Shown here piece by piece: positions 38,644 to 45,785 of a stretch of 64,000 bases of DNA. This DNA is from an uncultured Phocaeicola sp. Its GTDB lineage: Bacteria; Bacteroidota; Bacteroidia; Bacteroidales; Bacteroidaceae. The stretch covers positions 124,001-188,000 of the forward strand of contig CARCZS010000001.1 in assembly GCA_948956705.1 (NCBI GenBank). The letters run 5' to 3'. The notes under the pieces are model-generated. The model was given only the letters and a program-made list of their open reading frames with translations. It made no database searches and was not told where the DNA came from. The first letter of the stretch is position 1. Each line of letters begins with the position of its first letter. The position numbers and the translations under genes are program-made.

Positions 38644-39939
38644 ATGAAACTGAAATTCTTGTTCTTCTTTTTAGCATTACTGTTGACAGCAGTATGGACT
38701 ATCCTGCTCGTTCTTACATTGAAGGAACGCGGTGCGCTGTTTTATATAGGAGAGGGAGTCATTACATTCAGTCTTGTGTTTCTGGTTTATTTCTATCGCA
38801 AAGTCGTGAAACCGCTTGATATCATCGGCAACGGTATGGAACTTCTTCGTGAGCAGGATTTCAGCAGTAGGCTGACTCCTGTCGGACAAAAGGAAGCCGA
38901 CCGCATTGTGTTGGTTTTCAACCGCATGATGGAGCAGTTGAAAGACGAGCGTCTCCGGTTGCGTGAGCAGAATCATTTTCTTGACTTGCTGGTCAGTGCT
39001 TCTCCTATGGGAGTTGTCATACTGACTCTGGACGGACATATTTCCATGCTGAATGCGGCAGCTCTTCGTTTTTTGGATTATTCTTCGTCAGAGGAAGTCA
39101 GAGGCCGATTGCTGTGCGAGTTGGCTTCCCCTTTGGCCGAAGAAATAGAACGTATTCCCAAAGATACTACGGAAACAATTCGTCTGAGCGACTCCATGAT
39201 TTACCGCTGTTCCCGGCTTTCTTTTGTTGACAGAGGCTTTTCTCATCCGTTTATTCTGGTGGAAAGTCTGACTTCCGAGGTGGTGAAAGCAGAGAAAAAG
39301 GCATACGAAAAAGTGATCCGTATGATAGCACATGAGGTGAATAATACGACTGCGGGCATTACCTCTACTCTTGATACGGTGGATGGTGCCTTGGAATGTA
39401 TGGAGGATACGGAAGACTTGCGCGAAGTGATGAAAGTCTGCATAGAGCGTTGCTACAGCATGAGCCGTTTTATCACGAATTTCGCCAATGTGGTGAAGAT
39501 TCCCGAGCCTCAATTACAATCAGTGGACTTGAATGACCGCGTGGCCGCTTGCAAGACATTTATGGAAACGGTTTGCCGTAACCGCAAGATTACGCTGCAT
39601 CTTAATTTATGTAAAGAGAATCCCGAAGTGATGATGGATACTTCCTTGTTTGAGCAAGTATTGGTCAACATTATCAAGAATGCGGCTGAAAGTATCGGGG
39701 AAACAGGAGATATCTTTATCCGTACTTCCGTATCACCTACGATGTTGGAAATTGCTGATACCGGTGCCGGTATCAGTAAAGAGGTGGAAACCAAGCTGTT
39801 CAGTCCTTTCTTCTCCACCAAGCCTAACGGACAGGGTATCGGTCTTATTTTTATTCGTGAAGTTTTGATAAAACATGGGTGTACTTTCTCTCTTCGTACC
39901 TATCCGGATAAACTGACCCGTTTCCGTATCCGTTTCTGA
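38644..39939 (+). CDS. Membrane sensor histidine kinase, NtrY/NtrB-like
   Basis: A 431-residue kinase. Two membrane segments near the N-terminus (about residues 4-24 and 31-50) enclose only a few exported residues, so it probably senses a signal within or near the membrane. A HAMP-like linker (KVVKPLDIIGNGMELLREQDF) and a PAS-like domain follow. The phospho-acceptor His230 is in MIAHEVNNT. The ATP-binding domain has NIIKNAAESIG (N box), IADTGAGI (G1) and FFSTKPNGQGIGL (F/G2). It is cotranscribed with the response regulator. The short exported loop fits detection of membrane stress or of a transported lipid-like molecule, which is inference. Confidence 0.93.
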   Translation: MKLKFLFFFLALLLTAVWTILLVLTLKERGALFYIGEGVITFSLVFLVYFYRKVVKPLDIIGNGMELLREQDFSSRLTPVGQKEADRIVLVFNRMMEQLKDERLRLREQNHFLDLLVSASPMGVVILTLDGHISMLNAAALRFLDYSSSEEVRGRLLCELASPLAEEIERIPKDTTETIRLSDSMIYRCSRLSFVDRGFSHPFILVESLTSEVVKAEKKAYEKVIRMIAHEVNNTTAGITSTLDTVDGALECMEDTEDLREVMKVCIERCYSMSRFITNFANVVKIPEPQLQSVDLNDRVAACKTFMETVCRNRKITLHLNLCKENPEVMMDTSLFEQVLVNIIKNAAESIGETGDIFIRTSVSPTMLEIADTGAGISKEVETKLFSPFFSTKPNGQGIGLIFIREVLIKHGCTFSLRTYPDKLTRFRIRF

Positions 39940-40124
39940 AAAGTATGACGTTCCTGTTTCTAACCGGTATTAGCAAATTCAACCGGATGACGATGAATCT
40001 GTATGTATTTCACCGGTTACCTTTCGAGTATATTGCATTCTGCTGTTTTTTTACAGGAACATAAATAGCTGGAATGAGAAATTTATTCTCAATTAGCGGG
40101 GAAAAATGAAAATATTCAACCAAG

Positions 40125-40158
40125 ATTGGGTGAAATCGGTTGGTTTTGGTTATCTTTG
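40125..40158 (+). promoter_or_regulatory. Promoter of the AAA-ATPase gene
   Basis: TATCTTTG (40151-40158) is a perfect TAnnTTTG -7 element, 28 bp before the ATG. ATTG (40125-40128) lies 22 bp upstream of it as a possible -33 element. Confidence 0.55.
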
Positions 40159-40186
40159 CAATATCATGCACTAAATACATCAAAAT

Positions 40187-41749
40187 ATGAAATACCCTAT
40201 CGGCATACAAACTTTCAGCCGCATCCGCGAAAACGGATATGTTTATATAGACAAGACTGCCCTCATCCATCAGTTAGTGAGCAGAGGAAGTATCTATTTT
40301 CTCAGCCGTCCGCGCCGTTTCGGCAAAAGTTTGATGATCAGTACCCTTGAAGCCTATTATGAAGGGCGAAAAGAGTTGTTTGAAGGACTTGCCATTGCCG
40401 GACTGGAAAAAGACTGGTTTCAATATCCGGTATTTCATATAGATTTCAACGGTGATAACTTTGCCAAAGAAGGAGTGCTGGAAGCTGCTATTGAAGGCTA
40501 TTTGGGAAATTGGGAAGATATGTATGGCAAGAATCCCAATTACACAACACCGGGAACCCGTTTTATCGAATTACTGCGTCGCGCCAGCGAAAAGACAGGA
40601 CGGCGTGCCGTGGTGCTCGTTGACGAATATGACAAACCCATTCTCGATGTGCTTGATACCCCCTTGGAAGAAGAGAACCGGAATACGCTGAAAGCTTTTT
40701 ATTCTACCTTCAAGGGAGCTGATAAATATTTGCAGTTCGTGATGCTGACGGGAGTCACCAAATTTTCGCAAGTCAGTGTCTTCAGCGGTTTCAACCAGCC
40801 TAAAGATATCAGTATGGACCCGCGTTATGAATCACTGTGCGGAATCACCCAGGAGGAAATGGAGCGTTATTTCCATGAACCTATTTCCGAGTTGGCCGAA
40901 AAAGACGAATGCACGTATGAGGAAATGAAAGAACGTCTGAAAGCACAATATGACGGTTATCACTTCAGTGAAAATATGCTTGATATTTATAACCCTTTCA
41001 GTATTCTGAACGCTTTTGATTCTTTACAAATCCGTGACTACTGGTTCGCCTCGGGCACGCCTACCTATCTGGTCCGGCTGTTGCAGCATAGCAACGAGCA
41101 GATCAATGAATTGGTGGGGCAATATTATGACGCATCCTTGTTTGCCGATTACAAAGCTGATGTGGAACGCCCTCTTCCCATGATTTACCAGAGTGGATAT
41201 CTTACTATCAAGGATTACGATAAATATACCCATTCCTATCTGCTGGATTTCCCCAATGATGAAGTACGCAGAGGTTTCCTTAGCTTGTTGGCCAGTGATT
41301 ATTTCAAAGTACAGGGAGTTTCCGTTTCCAGCTGGCTGATCAGTTCTGTCCGTCTGCTGAATGCGGGCAAGACAGCTGCTTTCCGCGATTCCCTCACAGC
41401 TTTCTTGTCCGGTATCCCATACGATTCGCATGACAGTACCAAGACTCCGGAACTGACCGAGAAGCATTTCCAGTACACATTCTATCTCATTCTCCGTCTT
41501 ATAGGGGTATATTGCCTCCGCATTGAACAGACACAAAGCCGGGGACGGGTGGACTGCATACTCGAGACTCCGCAATATATTTATATTTTTGAATTCAAAC
41601 TGGACGGCAGCGCCGATGAAGCCTTGCGTCAGATAGAAGAAAAAGGATATGCCCAACCTTATCTGGCGGATAAGCGAAAAATAGTTTGTATAGGAGTGGT
41701 ATTTTCTTCACAGACGCGAACCATTTCCGAGTGGAAAGAGGTGAGGTAA
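40187..41749 (+). CDS. AAA-ATPase-like protein with C-terminal PD-(D/E)XK nuclease-like domain
   Basis: A 520-residue protein of a family abundant in gut Bacteroidales (AAA-ATPase_like N-terminus, DUF1703-type C-terminus). The P-loop is in FLSRPRRFGKSLMISTLEAYY (about residues 38-58). Walker B is VVLVDEYDKP (about 140). Near the C-terminus the run RVDCILETPQYIYIFEFKLDG fits a PD-(D/E)XK nuclease core (D...ExK). The function of the family is not known; mobile or defence-related roles have been suggested. It is a single gene with its own promoter, just upstream of the dyad-rich non-coding DNA. Confidence 0.85.
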   Translation: MKYPIGIQTFSRIRENGYVYIDKTALIHQLVSRGSIYFLSRPRRFGKSLMISTLEAYYEGRKELFEGLAIAGLEKDWFQYPVFHIDFNGDNFAKEGVLEAAIEGYLGNWEDMYGKNPNYTTPGTRFIELLRRASEKTGRRAVVLVDEYDKPILDVLDTPLEEENRNTLKAFYSTFKGADKYLQFVMLTGVTKFSQVSVFSGFNQPKDISMDPRYESLCGITQEEMERYFHEPISELAEKDECTYEEMKERLKAQYDGYHFSENMLDIYNPFSILNAFDSLQIRDYWFASGTPTYLVRLLQHSNEQINELVGQYYDASLFADYKADVERPLPMIYQSGYLTIKDYDKYTHSYLLDFPNDEVRRGFLSLLASDYFKVQGVSVSSWLISSVRLLNAGKTAAFRDSLTAFLSGIPYDSHDSTKTPELTEKHFQYTFYLILRLIGVYCLRIEQTQSRGRVDCILETPQYIYIFEFKLDGSADEALRQIEEKGYAQPYLADKRKIVCIGVVFSSQTRTISEWKEVR

Positions 41750-41790
41750 TTTTATTTTAGTCATCGTTATCAGCCAAGATCCACAACAAA

Positions 41791-41932
41791 GTTGGGAGCG
41801 ACAAAAAAAGTTTTTTTCATAAAAGTCCGTCACATCCGTCACAGTTGTTTTCAACTTGTTGATAAACAGATGCTTACTAGTGTGACGGATAGTGTGACAG
41901 ATGTGTGACGGACTTTTATCTGTCACACGATG
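41791..41932 (+). repeat. Left arm of a ~140-bp imperfect inverted repeat (arm A)
   Basis: Read in reverse complement, this arm aligns with 42295-42434 over its whole length, with several small gaps and substitutions, about 80 percent identical by eye. It contains repeated TGTGACGGA/TGTGACAGA units 11-12 bp apart at 41881-41913, and the opposite orientation at 41825-41843. No gene overlaps it. Confidence 0.85.
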
Positions 41933-42021
41933 TCTGAATCATGTCAATGTGTATGGAATCATCAGTAGTATGTCCGGTTTTCAAAGCTATACAGTCATTG
42001 GACTTTGCTGCATAATTCACT

Positions 42022-42197
42022 GTGGAATAGTGTGTTCCACCATTAGGAACAAATGGCTTTCCGCAGTGGAATAACTTGTTCCATAAGGGCGGAACAAATG
42101 GTTTTGTCCGGTTGGAATAAATAGTTCCTCACTGTGGAATAAATTATTCCATATTGATGAAACAAGCTGTTCCAACCGGTGGAACTTTCTATTCCAC
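42022..42197. repeat. Array of eight GTGGAA-N7-TTCCAC-type dyads, about 22 bp apart
   Basis: Dyad centres are at 42031, 42054, 42075, 42100, 42121, 42143, 42166 and 42188, so the steps are 21-25 bp with a mean of 22.4 bp, close to two helical turns. Sites 1 and 8 are perfect GTGGAA-N7-TTCCAC. Sites 3, 5 and 6 keep GGAA-N7-TTCC. Site 2 has a 9-bp spacer, site 7 reads GAAA in the left arm, and site 4 is a longer imperfect dyad. The spacer sequences differ, so the conserved feature is the dyad, not a copied unit. Confidence 0.85.
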
Positions 42198-42294
42198 TGT
42201 AAGCCTGAGACTTCGGAATGTAGTTTGACACTGTCTGTTGACTACTCTTTAACCTTGCTTCTAAGGATGATTGGCAGAGTACCTTTTTATCTGT

Positions 42295-42434
42295 ATGTTG
42301 TGACAGATAAAAAGTCCGTCACCTATCTGTCACACTATCCGTCACACCTGTAAGTTCCTGTTTATTAATAAGTTTAAGCTTGCTGTGACAGATGTGACAG
42401 ACTTTTGCCGAAAAACTTCTTTGTTACTCCCTAC
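42295..42434 (-). repeat. Right arm of the ~140-bp imperfect inverted repeat (arm B)
   Basis: This arm is the inverted partner of 41791-41932. It holds the same GTCCGTCAC / CTGTCACAC / CCGTCACAC units and ends near ACTCCCTAC, matching GTTGGGAGC at the outer end of arm A. The 362 bp between the arms carry the GGAA/TTCC array. Confidence 0.85.
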
Positions 42435-42438
42435 TAAA

Positions 42439-42519
42439 AAAAGCTCCTGTTCTTTCCCTAAAAGGCCGTTATCTTTTCTGAAAAGCTCTTGATCTTTTGA
42501 AAAAACGTCCTTGTCTTTT
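42439..42519. repeat. Four AAAAG-N8-CTTTT dyads with exact 21-bp period
   Basis: Dyad centres lie at 42447.5, 42468.5, 42489.5 and 42510.5, exactly 21 bp apart. Units 2 and 3 are perfect AAAAG-N8-CTTTT; unit 1 ends in CTTTC and unit 4 starts with AAAAC. A degenerate fifth unit may follow to 42542. The spacers differ between units. Confidence 0.8.
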
Positions 42520-42552
42520 GAGGTGGAATTCTGGATCTTTCGGCCATGATTT

Positions 42553-42588
42553 CACATACGTACGCATTCATAGTCCTGTACGTATGTG
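42553..42588. repeat. Perfect 11-bp inverted repeat with ACGTAC core
   Basis: Arms CACATACGTAC (42553-42563) and GTACGTATGTG (42578-42588) are separated by 14 nt. It follows the 21-bp array and lies about 160 bp before the putative capsule promoter. It may be a binding site or hairpin. Confidence 0.7.
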
Positions 42589-42745
42589 TGGCTCCCTGCG
42601 GGATGTACGTAAAAAAGCGTGCTTTCTGGTACGAGATAAGACACAATGTGCACAAATTTATTGTAAAAATGATGTGGCGGATTACAAAAAAGAAATTCAT
42701 GGGTACAAAAAATGGGAATTATTTTCTATTCTATTTATAATTCCG

Positions 42746-42753
42746 TATCTTTG
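42746..42753 (+). promoter_or_regulatory. -7 element of the capsule locus promoter
   Basis: TATCTTTG matches TAnnTTTG. It is the only good -7 element on the plus strand between the repeat arrays and upxY. The -33 region is weak (TTTT near 42722). Confidence 0.5.
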
Positions 42754-43311
42754 CCGTGTTTTCCATGCTGATACTTCCGTAAGGGGGGTATGGGAGAGTG
42801 GAAAATACATATATATAGAAAAGACGTTTACTTGGCGTTTTGTTCTTGGCACTTTGAAACTTCGCAAATTTCTAACCCTGCCACAAACAAAGCAACAGTA
42901 GGTGTCTGCGCGATATGTTAATGTTCTTGTTTCATCTTTGCTGGTCAAAGAGGTATTCAAGTTGTACATATCGGCGTGGGCTTCTGCGTTGCTCGTTCGG
43001 ACAGGGTGGGCAATGCGAAGGCCTCAAAGTGCAGGATGAGTAACAGGTACAGATTCCCGCGCTTTTTCTTTATATACGTATCACAATTTCTGATTTAACA
43101 CATAAGAACCATCCGGTTCGGGAATCTGCGGAAGGTCAAAGTTGGCCCGATATGCTGCATCAATTAATAATGTAGATTCCATATCTCCTATCATGAAATA
43201 GCTTCCGGCCGACCTTCATAAAAAAGAAGTCAAAACTTCTTGTATTATCCGAAAGGGTAATGTAACTGATTGAAGTACAGAAAGATATACGTACGTCAAA
43301 GCCCCAAGAGT
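42754..43311 (+). promoter_or_regulatory. Long 5' leader of the capsule locus
   Basis: About 550 nt separate the promoter-like element from upxY without a convincing coding frame. Several RNA hairpins can be drawn: a G-U-containing 9-bp stem around 42987-43018, GAACC/GGTTC at 43106-43119, and a long-range pairing CAGATTCCCG (43050-43059) with CGGGAATCTG (43119-43128). Long leaders are the known target of UpxY antiterminators, so this is the likely site of action. Confidence 0.5.
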
Positions 43312-43860
43312 ATGTTTTGTTGTGAAAAAACACAATGGTTTGCCATGCGGGTCACTTACCGTCGCGAACTGGATGTGAAGAATCTGCTGGACCAACAAGG
43401 GGTATCCAGTTTCATTCCCATGCATTATGTTATCCGCATGGCAAAGAAACGTAAGGTGCGCGAGCTGGTCCCAGTAGTTCATAATCTTATCTTTATCCAT
43501 ATCACACAGACTGATATGAAGGAATTGAAAAAAGATATTCCTTATCTTCAGTATATGACTGACTCGCGTAGCGGTGAGAAAATCATTGTGCCCGATGGGC
43601 AAATGAGGGACTTCATAGCCGTTGCAGGCACGTATGACGAGCATCTGCTTTTTTTCAAACCGGAGGAAATCAATCCGGCTAAAGGAACACGGGTGCGCAT
43701 CATCGGGGGAGACTTTGCGGGGTATGAAGGTATCTTTATAAAGGTGAAAGGGGCAAGAGACCGCAGGGTGGTCATTTGCATTCAGGGAATCATTGCCATG
43801 GCTATGGCAACTATTTCGCCGGATTTGATTGAAGTGATTAAAGAACCTAAAAAGAAATGA
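43312..43860 (+). CDS. upxY: UpxY-type transcription antiterminator of the capsule locus
   Basis: A 182-residue NusG-like protein from the ATG at 43312; an in-frame TTG at 43270 is less likely. The N-terminal NGN-like domain starts KTQWFAMRVTYRRELDVKNLL, and a C-terminal KOW motif reads GTRVRIIGGDFAGYEGIFIKVKG. UpxY proteins are the first genes of Bacteroides capsular polysaccharide loci. They bind RNA polymerase in the leader of their own locus and prevent early termination. The long leader upstream and upxZ downstream fit exactly. Confidence 0.93.
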   Translation: MFCCEKTQWFAMRVTYRRELDVKNLLDQQGVSSFIPMHYVIRMAKKRKVRELVPVVHNLIFIHITQTDMKELKKDIPYLQYMTDSRSGEKIIVPDGQMRDFIAVAGTYDEHLLFFKPEEINPAKGTRVRIIGGDFAGYEGIFIKVKGARDRRVVICIQGIIAMAMATISPDLIEVIKEPKKK

Positions 43861-43953
43861 TGGTATTTGTCTTGCTTGAATTACTTTTCCTATTTAAATC
43901 CTTTGTCATGCTGTACAAAGTGAGTCATCTGATAATATTTACTTTATATAACT

Positions 43954-44331
43954 ATGAATGAAGTGGTTCCTTCTGGTGTACTCCTTCAACGGCTTATCCA
44001 AAACAGCCACACTGATATACTGAATAGGGAAAAGAATAATGACCGGTTTATGCACCTATATCATATAGGTACGTATTGGGTGGCATTTGAGCGTTCCGCC
44101 TGTAGATTGTGCGGTCTGTTTCCGAAAAGTGAACTTTCTTTGTTTTGTGTTCCAGGTTGTCCGGAGTATGTGGTGATGGCTTCTGTGCCTGTTGATGAGG
44201 TTGAGGGGTGTTTTCGCAAACATGTTGTTTTGTGTGATGGTGTTTATCATAAAATTTTGTCTGATAATTTGTTGGCGGCAAGGGATTACTATAGGTGGCA
44301 TGATATGGCGGTAAGGATGGTGTTTTTATAA
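43954..44331 (+). CDS. upxZ: UpxZ-type inhibitor of other capsule antiterminators
   Basis: A 125-residue protein in the second position of the capsule locus, where UpxZ is always found. The sequence (LYHIGTYWVAFERSACRLCGLFPKSELSLFCVPGCPEYVVMASV) fits the family. UpxZ proteins inhibit the UpxY proteins of other capsule loci, so that one polysaccharide is favoured at a time. Position and length support the call more than any single motif. Confidence 0.88.
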   Translation: MNEVVPSGVLLQRLIQNSHTDILNREKNNDRFMHLYHIGTYWVAFERSACRLCGLFPKSELSLFCVPGCPEYVVMASVPVDEVEGCFRKHVVLCDGVYHKILSDNLLAARDYYRWHDMAVRMVFL

Positions 44332-44360
44332 AAAAATATCATATAAATAATTAATCAAAA

Positions 44361-45767
44361 ATGTTAAATTTCTTTTATAGGAGTGTAGCAAAATCTGAAA
44401 TGAATTTATTAGCTATCAAAAATAGAATAGATATTTATTTAAAAAAAGGCAATGAGAGAAATGTTCTTGCCAAGAGAAATATTATAGCTTCTTTTGGAAT
44501 AAAAATTATAGGTATTATTATCTCTTTGATATTAGTGCCTATGACAGTTAATTATGTATCTTCTGCTCAGTATGGTTTATGGCTAACTATTAGTTCGATT
44601 GTTGCCTGGATTAGTTATTTTGATTTTGGCTTTGCTCATGGATTTAGAAACCGTTTTACGGAAGCAATGGCTTTAAATGATAGGGAATTAGCTAAACAAT
44701 ATGTCAGCACGACTTATGCTGTCTTGACTATAATATTCGTTACTATGGCATTTGTCGTTCTTGTTATTAATAGTTTTTTGGATTGGAGTTCATTACTTAA
44801 TGTTGGTTTAGAATATGGTCATGAATTGCGTTTAGTTTTTGCTGTACTGACTATAACACTCTGTTTGAATATGATTGCAAGTGTGTTACCAACGATGCTA
44901 ACCGCAGACCAAAGACCGGTTTATTCATCTTTATTTATAGTTATTGGACAAATTATGTCTTTAATTGTAATTGGTATCTTAATTAGGGTAACTGCTGGTC
45001 GTTTATTATATTTAGCTTTTGCTTTATCTGTCATTCCATTATTAGTCTTATTTGTAGCTTCTTTTTTCGTTTTTTCTTCAAAAAGATACTGTGATGTAGC
45101 TCCAAGTATGAATACAATAAATTGGGCTTTAACAAAAAAAATCATAGGATTGGGTGCACAGTTTTTTATTATTATGGTATGTATGTTATTTATATTTCAA
45201 GTGATAAATATAATTATTGTTCGTGTTTGTGGACCTGAAAACGTGACGGCATATAATATTGCATATAAATATTTTAATATTCTTAATATGGCTATGATGA
45301 TTATAGTAACTCCTTTTTGGTCTGCATGTGCTGACGCGTATACTAAAAAAGATTTTTTGTGGATGAAAAACGTAATAGAGAAAATGGAGATGATTTGGAA
45401 ACTAAGTATCTGTGTATTAATAATAATGATTCTTGTATCCAGTACTTTTTATGATATATGGGTCGGAGATAGTGTTAAAATATCATTATCTCTATCAGTA
45501 ATGGTAGGTGTTTATATTTTAGTACAGAATTTATGTGGAATATATATATATATGATAAATGGAACAAGCAAAATCCGATTGCAGTTGGTCGTCTATTTGG
45601 TATCTGCTTTTATTTCTGTTCCGACAATGTACTTTTTGTGTTCTAAATATGGAATAACTGTGATGTTATTAGTGCCTATCAGTGTTTGTTTGATTCAAGC
45701 ATTTGTAGCTAAAAAACAATTAACCAAAATTATTAGAGGAACTGCTTCTGGAATTTGGATTAAATAA
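44361..45767 (+). CDS. Polysaccharide flippase, Wzx/MATE-like
   Basis: A 468-residue integral membrane protein with about 12-14 hydrophobic segments, of the polysaccharide biosynthesis/export (Wzx, RfbX) superfamily. The opening LAKRNIIASFGIKIIGIIISLILVPMTVNYVSSAQYGLWLTISSIV is characteristic. It flips lipid-linked repeat units from the cytoplasmic to the periplasmic face of the inner membrane. An in-frame ATG at 44400 would shorten the N-terminus by 13 residues. From here to about 51.1 kb the DNA is clearly richer in A+T than both flanks. Confidence 0.9.
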   Translation: MLNFFYRSVAKSEMNLLAIKNRIDIYLKKGNERNVLAKRNIIASFGIKIIGIIISLILVPMTVNYVSSAQYGLWLTISSIVAWISYFDFGFAHGFRNRFTEAMALNDRELAKQYVSTTYAVLTIIFVTMAFVVLVINSFLDWSSLLNVGLEYGHELRLVFAVLTITLCLNMIASVLPTMLTADQRPVYSSLFIVIGQIMSLIVIGILIRVTAGRLLYLAFALSVIPLLVLFVASFFVFSSKRYCDVAPSMNTINWALTKKIIGLGAQFFIIMVCMLFIFQVINIIIVRVCGPENVTAYNIAYKYFNILNMAMMIIVTPFWSACADAYTKKDFLWMKNVIEKMEMIWKLSICVLIIMILVSSTFYDIWVGDSVKISLSLSVMVGVYILVQNLCGIYIYMINGTSKIRLQLVVYLVSAFISVPTMYFLCSKYGITVMLLVPISVCLIQAFVAKKQLTKIIRGTASGIWIK

Positions 45768-45785
45768 AAACAAATAGTCTTTTAT

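Noticed and set aside
42043..42231. 62-residue minus-strand open frame across the GGAA/TTCC array
   Set aside because: No ribosome binding site, no family resemblance, and its sequence simply reads the dyad repeats.
42295..42434. CRISPR array in the repeated TGTGACGGA region
   Set aside because: Units are 11-12 bp, degenerate and without regular spacers, and no cas genes are present.
42497..42901. 134-residue plus-strand open frame before upxY
   Set aside because: It crosses the repeat array, the inverted repeat and the capsule promoter, and its composition and residue pattern look non-coding.
42987..43010. Fourth enhancer site, TTCGGACAGGG in the capsule leader
   Set aside because: Only one half of the dyad matches, the other half shows no similarity, and no -24/-12 motif follows at the required distance.
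42590..43296. Invertible capsule promoter between ACGTAC-type repeats
   Set aside because: The similarity between 42553-42588 and 43286-43296 does not extend beyond the palindromic core, so no real flanking inverted repeat is seen.
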